From the NCBI GenBank assembly GCA_015061885.1, contig SUVS01000001.1, positions 124,001 to 188,000 on the forward strand: a DNA stretch of 64,000 nucleotides. The letters are read 5' to 3'. The position numbers were made by a program, and so were the translations under genes. Positions 18,546-26,028 of this stretch are shown here, one piece after another (position 1 is the first letter of the stretch; each line of letters starts with the position of its first letter). The stretch comes from Lentisphaerota bacterium. Lineage in GTDB: Bacteria; Verrucomicrobiota; Lentisphaeria; Victivallales; Victivallaceae. The notes under the pieces were generated by a model, which was not told the DNA's origin, did not search any database, and was given only the letters and a program-made list of their open reading frames with translations.

Positions 18546-19448
18546 TCAGAGTTCAATGCGTTTGATATTGAGTTTAGTCAAATCTTTACAGCCCAACTTT
18601 CTGTCGGCGGCTTCCTGTAAATACAGCACATCGTTTTCGTTGAACTGCAAAAGTTTGACTGCGGCGGCATCGGCGGCTACCGGATCGGCGGAGATAAGCA
18701 TGAATTTACCCAATGCCACATCCCGCAAGTTACCACCGCGCGGCCCGTGTGCCATCATCATGCGGTAAGCATCGACCACATTCAGATCCGGTTTGCGGTA
18801 ATAGAGCAGATCGGGTATGGTGTTACGCAGATTCTTTTTGTGCATGATGCGGCGATCCCAAACCATGCCCATCAGGTTTTTCATTGCTCCGGTCATTTGG
18901 GCTCCGCCGTGGTGTTTCAGGATCGGTACATTTATAAAAGTATCGCAATCCAGCACTGCCGAAAAGACTTCAGCCGAAGTCAATGCCTTCGCCTGCGTTT
19001 TTTCCACTTTCCGGTATGTTTTGCGGTCAGTAGCGTGCAATACTTTTGCTCCCGCACCGGTGGCGGCATCTGCTACACCGCTTACACGGTAGCAATCAGG
19101 GCCGTTATCGCAGCTGTGATCAAATACGATCACTTCAGAAGCCCCGGCTTTGAGTACATCCCGCACGATGGCGGCAACCAGTTCTGGATTGGTGTTGGCG
19201 GCATATTCCGGCGGCTGAGTCCAGGCTATATTGGGTTTGACAACGACTTTGGAGCCTTTTTTGACAAATTTTTCTATGCCGCCCATTGCTTTGATGCCTT
19301 CCTGCCACATGATTTCAGGCGTTCCGCCGTGAATGGCGACCAGATCGGGAGCGGATTCGTTTTTTTCTGCGGCATTGACGGTTTTGCCGATTGCGGAAAC
19401 TGCAAGTGCGGAAAGAAATCCGGTTTTCAAAAAATCGCGTCTGTTCAT
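18546..19448 (-). CDS. Tat-exported DUF362 protein
   Basis: 300 residues starting at 19448, where GGAG lies 9 nt upstream; the in-frame ATG at 19463 lacks a ribosome site. The N-terminus MNRRDFLKTGFLSALAVSAIG is a twin-arginine signal (RRDFLK). The mature protein matches DUF362: VVVKPNIAW, TNPELVAAIVRDVLKAGA, VIVFDHSCD, NVPILKHHGGAQMTGAMKNLMGM and SADPVAADAAAVKLL. It lacks an added ferredoxin domain, which here may be supplied by the next gene, a polyferredoxin. The export signal, and tatA/tatC transcribed divergently next door, point to a folded periplasmic redox-associated protein of unknown reaction. Confidence 0.87.
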   Translation of the reverse strand: MNRRDFLKTGFLSALAVSAIGKTVNAAEKNESAPDLVAIHGGTPEIMWQEGIKAMGGIEKFVKKGSKVVVKPNIAWTQPPEYAANTNPELVAAIVRDVLKAGASEVIVFDHSCDNGPDCYRVSGVADAATGAGAKVLHATDRKTYRKVEKTQAKALTSAEVFSAVLDCDTFINVPILKHHGGAQMTGAMKNLMGMVWDRRIMHKKNLRNTIPDLLYYRKPDLNVVDAYRMMMAHGPRGGNLRDVALGKFMLISADPVAADAAAVKLLQFNENDVLYLQEAADRKLGCKDLTKLNIKRIEL

Positions 19449-19471
19449 CGTTAAAAACTCCATGCTTAAAT

Positions 19472-19485
19472 TTGCAATATTGCAA
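19472..19485. promoter_or_regulatory. Perfect palindrome overlapping the tatA -35 box
   Basis: TTGCAATATTGCAA, a perfect 14-bp dyad in the divergent gap between the DUF362 gene and tatA. Its right half supplies the TTGCAA that fits as the tatA -35 hexamer. A one-mismatch copy lies at 29690-29703. It is a candidate operator; the regulator is unknown. Confidence 0.45.
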
Positions 19486-19508
19486 GTTTGTGATAAAGTT
19501 AATATTAA
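19480..19508 (+). promoter_or_regulatory. Candidate tatA promoter
   Basis: TTGCAA at 19480-19485, a 17-bp spacer, then TATTAA at 19503-19508, about 55 bp before the tatA start codon. Good sigma-70-like spacing, and the -35 box overlaps a perfect palindrome. Confidence 0.5.
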
Positions 19509-19563
19509 AAGTTGTTTTTTTCAAATTTATTAGACTGTTTTTTTAAAAAAAAGGAGATTTTTT

Positions 19564-19785
19564 ATGGGTATTGGAGCAACAGAATGGCTGCTTATCATCG
19601 TAGTGGTGGTTTTACTTTTCGGTGCCAAGCGTATTCCGGAACTTGCCCGTTCGCTGGGCAAAGCCAGTCATGAATTTAAAAAAGCCAAAGAAGACCTCTC
19701 GCGCGAATCGGAAGAGCTTATGAAGGCCGCCGAAAAAAAAGCTGAAGCGGAAGATAAGGCGGAAAAAAGCGATAAGTCTGCCTGA
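19564..19785 (+). CDS. tatA: Twin-arginine translocase subunit TatA/E
   Basis: 73 residues, typical for TatA/TatE. A short periplasmic N-terminus (GIGATEW) precedes one membrane helix ([12 protein letters not shown]), the FG hinge, and an amphipathic helix with the conserved [13 protein letters not shown]-x-HEFKKA pattern, then a Lys/Glu-rich tail. In the membrane it oligomerises to form the passage for folded proteins. AAGGAG (19551-19556) is the ribosome site. tatC follows about 40 bp downstream and no tatB is seen, so this is a minimal TatAC system within the window. A Tat-signal protein is encoded divergently next door. Confidence 0.95.
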   Translation: MGIGATEWLLIIVVVVLLFGAKRIPELARSLGKASHEFKKAKEDLSRESEELMKAAEKKAEAEDKAEKSDKSA

Positions 19786-19827
19786 ATAAAGTTTTTGCTT
19801 TGATTTTTTACCGGGTGTTTGTCTTTT

Positions 19828-20715
19828 ATGACTGCTGAAGGATTTCTCTCGCATCTTGAAGCCTTACGCAAGGCGGTGCTGGAAATATTGGCTGTATTTA
19901 CTATACTGCTGATTCCGGCGTGGTATTTTGCACCCGATTTTCTGCATTTTCTGCAAAATATTGCCGGCGAGGCGGCAAAATCAAATGGAGAAAATTTTGA
20001 ATTACGCTATTTTACCTTGATGGAACCGTTTATTGTTGAGCTGAAAAGCGGTATGCTGCTGGCTTTTGCCGCCGGTCTGCCGATCTATTTCTGGCGGTTC
20101 TGGCATTTTATTGCTCCGGCTCTTTACTGCCATGAAAGACGGTTTCTGCTTGCCGGTGCGATTGCCGCGTGGGGGCTTTTTATTGCGGGAGCGGCGTTGG
20201 GGCTTTTCGGCGTTATGCCGCTGCTGGTGAAGTTTTCGATCTCTTTTGCCAGAGAAGGCTTGACTCCGCTGATCGGTTTGAACAACTTTGTCGGCTTGCT
20301 GATGACTGTGGTGCTGGCGTTCGGAGCCATGTTTGAGTTGCCGATAGTATTGCTGGCGTTGCTCAAAGCCGGTATAATTGAGCTTGATACATTGAAAAAA
20401 CAGCGTCCGCTGGTGTTGGTTATAATCTTGATACTGGCGGCAGTTCTGACTCCGCCGGATGTAATAAGCCAGCTGATGTTGGGGATTCCGACCTATTTAT
20501 TGTTTGAAGCTACTCTTATTTTCGGCAGATTTTTGACTCTGCCGAAAAAAAATGATGTTATCAATAATGATGAAAATGTGGAAAATGAGAGCGATTGCGA
20601 AACGGAATCTGAAACTGCTCCGGAAGTGGATGCTCCCTGCATTATAAATAATTGTTATCATCGCAGAAAAAAGCGGCGGAAATCTCCGGTGGTTCGCAAA
20701 AAGGTACGAAAATAA
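19828..20715 (+). CDS. tatC: Twin-arginine translocase subunit TatC
   Basis: 295 residues from the ATG at 19828; a TTG at 19819 is possible and neither has a clear ribosome site. It is the Tat signal receptor, with the conserved N-terminal FLSHLEALRKAVLE, about six membrane helices, and the conserved element FWRFWHFIAPALYCHERR in the first half. The loop motif ALLKAGIIELDTLKKQRPLVLVIILI is also family-typical. Oddly, after the last helix there is a roughly 55-residue tail, first acidic (NDENVENESDCETESETAPE) and then strongly basic (HRRKKRRKSPVVRKKVRK), which standard TatC proteins lack. Confidence 0.94.
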   Translation: MTAEGFLSHLEALRKAVLEILAVFTILLIPAWYFAPDFLHFLQNIAGEAAKSNGENFELRYFTLMEPFIVELKSGMLLAFAAGLPIYFWRFWHFIAPALYCHERRFLLAGAIAAWGLFIAGAALGLFGVMPLLVKFSISFAREGLTPLIGLNNFVGLLMTVVLAFGAMFELPIVLLALLKAGIIELDTLKKQRPLVLVIILILAAVLTPPDVISQLMLGIPTYLLFEATLIFGRFLTLPKKNDVINNDENVENESDCETESETAPEVDAPCIINNCYHRRKKRRKSPVVRKKVRK

Positions 20716-20727
20716 GGTGAGCTGTTT

Positions 20728-21753
20728 ATGACAGTAAAAGCAAAAAAGAAAAACGCATCGCCGTCATCCGGCGGCAAGGCGGGCAAAAAAAGTGCGGGGT
20801 TATTCAATTTTTTCCGCATATCGTTAGTTTATCTGTTGGCTTTTTACGGTTTGCACTGTATTCTGCGTGATAATGTGCAAAGTTACCGGAGTTTTACTCA
20901 AAAGCAATATAAAAATATACAGCAGGGCAAAGTCACGGTCAGTGAATCGCTTGCTCCCAACCCGACGATCACCATCAAAAACACTGCTGATCTGGCAAAA
21001 ACTCCGTATGATAATCTTGCACTTGGCGCACCGGGGTATAACTGCGATGTTATCATTGACCGTATGGGCTACGCTCTGGGCTATTCGGAAAAATACGAAC
21101 AGCCGTTGTGGGTCACTTATAAACTTACCGCCGATGAGGTGAAAAGCAAAAAAGCCAAGCGATCCGGAGATTTCCGCATTGATGAATATATCCCGACCGG
21201 ATCGGCAACGCCTGATGATTATAAAAAATCTTATTTTGACCGTGGTCATCTGGCACCGGCGGCGGATATGAGCTTTTCTTTGCAAGCCATGAGCGAGAGT
21301 TTTTATATGTCCAACATGTCCCCGCAGCGGCCGGAATTCAATCGCGGTATCTGGAAAGATCTTGAAGAAAAAGTCCGCGATATTGCTGTTGCCTGCGGTT
21401 CGGTGTATGTAGTTACCGGGCCGGTTTTTGAACCGCATCTGCCGTGTATAACCATTGGCAGAAACAAAGTGGCAGTGCCGGATAAATACTATAAAATCAT
21501 ATTCGATGCCAATGCCAAAAATCCCAAAGCCATCGGTTTTATTATTCCCAATAGCAATGTAAAAGAAGACCTGGCAAATTTTGCCGTTAGTGTTGATGCA
21601 GTCGAAGAAGCCTCCGGACTGGATTTTTTTCCGGCTTTGAACAAAGCTGACGAAATGAAAATTGAAAGCTCCTGTGATTATTCAGCGTGGGAACGGCTGT
21701 TGCCGAAGAAAAGCAAGAAAAAAAACACATCTTCCAAGCGTTCAAAAAAGTGA
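20728..21753 (+). CDS. Membrane-anchored DNA/RNA non-specific endonuclease (NUC1 family)
   Basis: 341 residues. A Lys-rich N-terminus and one hydrophobic segment (FFRISLVYLLAFYGL) suggest an uncleaved membrane anchor with the catalytic domain outside. The endonuclease domain carries the metal-finger motif FDRGHLAPAADM (His near residue 172), and the following NMSPQRPEFNRGIWKDLE has the conserved Asn that coordinates Mg2+ in this family, so it looks catalytically intact. The C-terminus is polybasic. It starts 12 bp after tatC and probably shares its transcript. A role in degrading extracellular nucleic acid is likely. The last 12 bp overlap the convergent U32-like gene. Confidence 0.88.
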   Translation: MTVKAKKKNASPSSGGKAGKKSAGLFNFFRISLVYLLAFYGLHCILRDNVQSYRSFTQKQYKNIQQGKVTVSESLAPNPTITIKNTADLAKTPYDNLALGAPGYNCDVIIDRMGYALGYSEKYEQPLWVTYKLTADEVKSKKAKRSGDFRIDEYIPTGSATPDDYKKSYFDRGHLAPAADMSFSLQAMSESFYMSNMSPQRPEFNRGIWKDLEEKVRDIAVACGSVYVVTGPVFEPHLPCITIGRNKVAVPDKYYKIIFDANAKNPKAIGFIIPNSNVKEDLANFAVSVDAVEEASGLDFFPALNKADEMKIESSCDYSAWERLLPKKSKKKNTSSKRSKK

Positions 21754-22746
21754 ACGGAGTGCTTTTGCGGCAATCTTGTCGCATTTGCCGCATTCAGTGC
21801 AGAAACTGCCGCATTTGCCGGGCAGTTCCACATTGTCAAGTAATTTATTGTCCAATATCTGCGGAGCAAAGGCTCCGGCAAAGCACGGTTCGGTAAGGTC
21901 AAGAACATTGCCGGAAAAATTTCCACTGCAATATGCCGCCATTACCATACGCGGATTGCTGTGCTGGCGGGTGGCAAGTTTCATCAGTGAGCAATAAGGC
22001 TCGTAGCGTTTTACATCTTCCGGCCGCAGCCAGCTTGAGCGGATGAAATCGGTAATATTACCGCAGTGATTATAACGCTCCCAGCAGAGGTGCGGCATGA
22101 ACTCTTTTACATTTTTCTGTTTGCGGAGTTGCGAGTCATGTGCCACAAGATTGTCGTGGAATGTCTGGTAGGGGCAGTTGCGTAAACAACCGCTGTTGGC
22201 AAGCAGACAGAGTTTTTTGCCATGAGTTTTACTCCACTCCGAAAAAAGTTTTACTGTTTCCAGATCACGCTGAAGATCACGCCGCAGATAGAAACTGTCG
22301 AACTTATCAGCAAGGTATTCCAGTGCGGTCAGCGAATCTATCCGCATATTTACCGAGGCACGGATTTCAATTTCACGGTAACGGTTTTTTATGATATGAG
22401 CGGCAAACGGCGAGGTCGTTGTAACCACCTCCGGCAAAAGACCTTCGTGTTTAAACCATTCAAGCATATTGTTTATGCGATCGGCAAAATCATGGCTTAC
22501 AGCGTGTTCGCCATAGCAATTTCCGTTTAACAGCAAATCGAGTTTTATATTCATCCTCCGGAGTATTTTCAACTCATAAATCAGCTGTTCCAATGCCTGG
22601 GTACTGTATTGCGAAGCATCCGGTCGGCCGGAGGCAAACCCCGGCGGGGCAAAATAAACCTCTTTGATATTTTCACGGTAATCAGATACCATGTCAGTAA
22701 AGAGTTCGCCGCTGCTGCGATATTGATAACCGACTGCCAATTGCAT
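21742..22746 (-). CDS. Peptidase U32-like protein with C-terminal cysteine cluster
   Basis: 334 residues. The fold pattern resembles U32-family TIM-barrel proteins: EVYFAPPGFASGRPDAS near the start, the IRASVNMRIDSLTALEYLAD repeat-like middle, then LCLLANSGCLRNCPYQTFHDNLVAHD, a Cys pattern common in this family. It ends in a compact cluster CGSFCTECGKCDKIA, which could bind a metal or an Fe-S cluster. Bona fide U32 members act in collagen degradation or in tRNA/ubiquinone hydroxylation; which applies here is unknown. It starts 3 bp after the IclR-type regulator stop, so it is the last gene of a three-gene operon. Confidence 0.62.
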   Translation of the reverse strand: MQLAVGYQYRSSGELFTDMVSDYRENIKEVYFAPPGFASGRPDASQYSTQALEQLIYELKILRRMNIKLDLLLNGNCYGEHAVSHDFADRINNMLEWFKHEGLLPEVVTTTSPFAAHIIKNRYREIEIRASVNMRIDSLTALEYLADKFDSFYLRRDLQRDLETVKLFSEWSKTHGKKLCLLANSGCLRNCPYQTFHDNLVAHDSQLRKQKNVKEFMPHLCWERYNHCGNITDFIRSSWLRPEDVKRYEPYCSLMKLATRQHSNPRMVMAAYCSGNFSGNVLDLTEPCFAGAFAPQILDNKLLDNVELPGKCGSFCTECGKCDKIAAKALRSLF

Positions 22747-22749
22747 ATT

Positions 22750-23475
22750 TTACCACACCATTGATTGAAATTCTTTTGCCGCCATCTGCCGCAATTCCAC
22801 TTGCGAAAGGGTGTTTTGCATTGCACTGGTGCCGCTGAAACTGAAGCCCAGAACAAAACCTTCCGGCAGGATAAATGCCGCTGCCCACTGACCGGGTTTC
22901 TGCCGCCAGCAAAATCCCTGCCGGGCGATCTTCTGCAATTCTTCGTTGAAAAACTCTTCATCGCCCCAGATCGCTTCGCCGTATTCCTCCCAGGGGTATT
23001 GCTGTTTTATAAGATCGCTCTGCTCCGGATTGGCCGCTTGCAGTGCCAATGCTGTTACTGATAAATACGGAGGAAAATTACGGTTGGGCAAATATTGCAC
23101 TTTTCCGGGGTTATCCGGCGAAAAACGCAGCTTAACTTTTACCGCACCATTTTCCAACGCCGCAAAGATCAATACATCATCCGGGTATTTTTGCTGAATA
23201 TGCTGCAATGCCGCTGCCGCCCGTTCCAGCAGTGCCGCATTTTTGCCATCCAGCACCAAAGCATTGAGTGCTATACCGCAACAGAAGCGATTTTGAGCGT
23301 TCTTTTCCAGAAAACCCTTTGCACAAAGTGTACGCAATAGATTATATACCGTACTTTTTTGCAAACCTGATCTTTGAGTTATTTCGCTCAAAGTCAGACC
23401 TTCCGGCTCGGCGGCGGTGATTTGCAGCAGCTCCAGCCCGCGAAGCAGTGATTGTACCAAATCTGATCCAGGCAT
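22750..23475 (-). CDS. IclR-family transcriptional regulator
   Basis: 241 residues from the ATG at 23475, giving the N-terminus MPGSDLVQSLLRGLELLQ; a longer frame to 23610 overlaps the upstream gene and adds an unconserved stretch. The winged helix-turn-helix is clear (LTLSEITQRSGLQKSTVYNLLRTLCAKGFLEK), followed by the effector domain usual for IclR proteins. Its start lies 4 bp behind the stop of the Fe-S protein gene, so it likely regulates its own operon. A repeated 13-bp palindrome just upstream of the operon (24561-24573) is a candidate operator. The ligand is unknown. Confidence 0.88.
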   Translation of the reverse strand: MPGSDLVQSLLRGLELLQITAAEPEGLTLSEITQRSGLQKSTVYNLLRTLCAKGFLEKNAQNRFCCGIALNALVLDGKNAALLERAAAALQHIQQKYPDDVLIFAALENGAVKVKLRFSPDNPGKVQYLPNRNFPPYLSVTALALQAANPEQSDLIKQQYPWEEYGEAIWGDEEFFNEELQKIARQGFCWRQKPGQWAAAFILPEGFVLGFSFSGTSAMQNTLSQVELRQMAAKEFQSMVW

Positions 23476-23479
23476 AAAA

Positions 23480-24538
23480 TCAATCAATACCTTCGTCGTC
23501 GCTGTTGCGGAATTTAGTACCGGAGGCGTACTCCGGCGGTGTTGACCAGTCGATCGACCATACCGGACGGCGGCGGAACTTTTCTTTGAATGTATTCTGC
23601 AATACACCACGGCTTTCCAGACTTATCATACATGCACGGGTACAGCCGCGGGAACCGCATACTGCCTGTCCGGTCTTATACAAATTCTTGGGCTTGCGGA
23701 AAAATGGCGACCATTCACCGGGAACCGAAGTCGGGCAGGGATCATGATAGGGTTTTTCCTGAACTTCGCCGCTGTCTTTGCATCCGCGGAAAGCAAAACT
23801 GCATTTTGCCATATCAAGGTCAGACCATTCCACATCGTGTCCGGCAAGATTTACTTTTACGGTTTTGTCGGTCGGGAACGCCTGTGCCGGACATGCTTTA
23901 ACACATGCCATACAGCGGTTGCAGAGCTGCGGACCGTCATAGATCGGATCAGGTTCCAGCTCCACATCGGTCATGATGATGCCTACGCGGCAGCGAGGGC
24001 CGAATTGCGGACTCAAAAACATCTTGCTGAACCCGATTTCGCCGAGCCCGCACAAATAGGCGGCAATACGCAGCTGGATCATTACATCCGGCTGTGCCTG
24101 TCCGGGACGGGCAGGGCGACTGAAGTTGGGCAAAGCATATCCTTCGTTGTCAATACCCCGCCAGTCGCTCTGATGACCCATGGGGATCGCTTCGTACCCC
24201 TGATCTTCGATGAATTTACTTAAATTGATTACCGTCATGGGCATGTAAAGATAGGTAATACCGCCGTAACCCATAGCGGAATAATTGCTCATGTAAGTAC
24301 CTTCTTCCACGCCGCGCAAACTGCCGCGTTCCACCCGGAACACCATACCGATAATACTTTTGCACTCCGGCATGATCTGCTTGGGGTCCATCTGCAGAGG
24401 AGCAGTATCCCAGCGTTCTATATTGCCGATACCCACTGCGTCAGCTCCCAACTCCAGAGCTTTGCGTTTTACTGCCAGTGCGGCTGCTTTGGGGTCGGAA
24501 AGATCCACTGCATTGAAATCCCGGGTCATGATTGCCAT
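23480..24538 (-). CDS. QueG/reductive-dehalogenase-like 4Fe-4S protein
   Basis: 352 residues starting MAIMTRDF at 24538 with AAGGAA about 9 nt upstream. The N-terminal half matches the cobalamin-dependent epoxyqueuosine-reductase/reductive-dehalogenase superfamily (KALELGADAVGIGNIERW, GEIGFSKMFLSPQFGPRCRVGIIMTD). A ferredoxin-like motif CNRCMACVKACP follows, and the C-terminal part has more cysteines (CSFAFRGC, CGSRGCTRACM). No Tat or Sec signal is present, so it is probably cytoplasmic, unlike respiratory dehalogenases. It heads the operon with an IclR regulator and a U32-like gene. It is not a typical QueG; the substrate is unknown. Confidence 0.72.
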   Translation of the reverse strand: MAIMTRDFNAVDLSDPKAAALAVKRKALELGADAVGIGNIERWDTAPLQMDPKQIMPECKSIIGMVFRVERGSLRGVEEGTYMSNYSAMGYGGITYLYMPMTVINLSKFIEDQGYEAIPMGHQSDWRGIDNEGYALPNFSRPARPGQAQPDVMIQLRIAAYLCGLGEIGFSKMFLSPQFGPRCRVGIIMTDVELEPDPIYDGPQLCNRCMACVKACPAQAFPTDKTVKVNLAGHDVEWSDLDMAKCSFAFRGCKDSGEVQEKPYHDPCPTSVPGEWSPFFRKPKNLYKTGQAVCGSRGCTRACMISLESRGVLQNTFKEKFRRRPVWSIDWSTPPEYASGTKFRNSDDEGID

Positions 24539-24560
24539 AATTGATATTCCTTTATATTGT

Positions 24561-24573
24561 TCATCAATGATGA
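24561..24573. promoter_or_regulatory. 13-bp palindrome, candidate operator (copy 1)
   Basis: TCATCAATGATGA, perfect dyad arms around a central A, 22 bp upstream of the Fe-S/IclR/U32-like operon start. The same 13-mer on the opposite strand lies at 24687-24699, in the same gap. Such placement fits autoregulation by the IclR protein, but this is inference. Confidence 0.4.
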
Positions 24574-24659
24574 GTTTGTTTTTTGTTTTTTCAATTATAA
24601 ATTACATGCTTTCCGGACGGTTTTCCAGTTTTATATTTTTGCAAATACACGATTTTAAC

Positions 24660-24707
24660 AAAAAAACATCACCAATGAATTAAAATTCATCATTGATGAT
24701 GTTTTTA
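24660..24707 (-). terminator. Terminator after the fucosidase gene
   Basis: Imperfect inverted repeat: AAAAACATCA and CAATG plus AATT pair with AATTCATCATTGATGATGTTTTT, with one mismatch and a small bulge. Read on the minus strand it ends in a T run, just past the stop at 24729. It contains the second copy of the 13-bp palindrome (24687-24699). Confidence 0.7.
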
Positions 24708-24728
24708 TCGTTTTATCAAAGATTTTTA

Positions 24729-26000
24729 TCAGCGTACGATCCACTCTGCAAGATCCGGTTCGGCCTGCAAACGGGGTACATCTTCAAACTCCACTTCGAT
24801 TACGGAGCAATGGCGATCCGGCGGCAGTACCGGCAGGCCTTTGATCGTCATCTTGCCGGCTTTTTCATCGTAGCCAACAGTCAATTCTTTGCCGGTAGCC
24901 AGCAATCTGGCACTTACCGGACGCGTGCCGACCCGCACGGCAGTTGCTTCACATCCCGGATAACGGAATATGAGCCAGTAGCCGGTCTTGCCTTTGCGGG
25001 TCCACGGGCCTTGCAGATTCAAATCCACCACGCCGGGCACCGAGGTTCCGATAAGTTCGCAACGCTGACTGCTGCGGATGGCTTTTTCGTTGGCGTTCAG
25101 CCATGTGCCGACATCCATCAGGCGGTCATATTCTTCGGTGCGGACTCTGCCATCGGGCATGGGGCCGATATTCAAAAGGTAATTGGCTTCGCCTTGAGCG
25201 GCGTTGACCAGATGTTGAATGAGCTGGGTGGATGTCTTCCAATTCGGGTTGTTTCGGGTATAACCCCAACAGCAGGTGTCGCCGATACACATACAGCTTT
25301 CGCATCCTCTGCCGGGAACTGCGGCTTTGATTACCTGTTCAGGCGTATCAAGGTCTTCGGGCAGACCGGAACGGTTGTTGATGATAATATCAGGCTGCAG
25401 ACTGCGTACCATGGCGTTCAATTCTCTTGCCCGCCAGAAGTTGATCTGGTATTCTTTATCCGGATTGAGGTCTGCCATCCAGCCGCCATCGTATTCCAAA
25501 AGCGAGATTTCGCCGTAATTGGTCATCAGTTCCCGCACCTGATTGTGAACATATTCTACGAGAGATTCTTTATTTTCCGGATATTTTTCCGGATTGAAAT
25601 ACCCCGGATAACGCCAATCCAGCAATGAGTAATAAAGTCCGACTTTCAAGCCTTCGGCTCTGGCGGCATCTACATACTCCCGCACAATATCGCGTTTACA
25701 GCCGCGTTTGGCACTGGTAAAATCAGAATATTTACTGTCGAACAGCGAAAAACCTTCGTGATGCCGGGTGGTCAGAACTATGTATTTGGCTCCGGCGGCT
25801 TTGGCTATGCGGCACCATTCAGCCGCCGCTCCCGGACGGGGATTGAACAAGTCTGCCAGATAATCATAATCTTTTGGGGCAATGCGTTCGGAATACATCG
25901 TCCACTCGCCGCGTTCCAGCAAACTGTACAAGCCGAAATGCACATAAATGCCGAATCTTGCTTCGTGAAACCATTTGAGCCGTTCTTCATAACTTTTCAT
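24729..26000 (-). CDS. Alpha-L-fucosidase, GH29
   Basis: 423 residues starting at the ATG at 26000, preceded by AAGGAA; a TTG nine bases earlier is too close to that site. GH29 retaining enzymes release alpha-linked L-fucose. Family landmarks are present: RLKWFHEARFGIYVHFGLYSLLERGEW at the N-terminus, YIVLTTRHHEGFSLFDS, and SLLEYDGGW, whose Asp corresponds to the catalytic nucleophile. There is no signal peptide, so it probably acts on imported fucosylated oligosaccharide in the cytoplasm. It is 28 bp downstream of dnaG and appears to be in the nagB-dnaG-fucosidase transcript, linking it to amino-sugar use. Confidence 0.92.
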   Translation of the reverse strand: MKSYEERLKWFHEARFGIYVHFGLYSLLERGEWTMYSERIAPKDYDYLADLFNPRPGAAAEWCRIAKAAGAKYIVLTTRHHEGFSLFDSKYSDFTSAKRGCKRDIVREYVDAARAEGLKVGLYYSLLDWRYPGYFNPEKYPENKESLVEYVHNQVRELMTNYGEISLLEYDGGWMADLNPDKEYQINFWRARELNAMVRSLQPDIIINNRSGLPEDLDTPEQVIKAAVPGRGCESCMCIGDTCCWGYTRNNPNWKTSTQLIQHLVNAAQGEANYLLNIGPMPDGRVRTEEYDRLMDVGTWLNANEKAIRSSQRCELIGTSVPGVVDLNLQGPWTRKGKTGYWLIFRYPGCEATAVRVGTRPVSARLLATGKELTVGYDEKAGKMTIKGLPVLPPDRHCSVIEVEFEDVPRLQAEPDLAEWIVR

Positions 26001-26028
26001 AATCTGCAATTCCTTTTTTGAATCGGTG

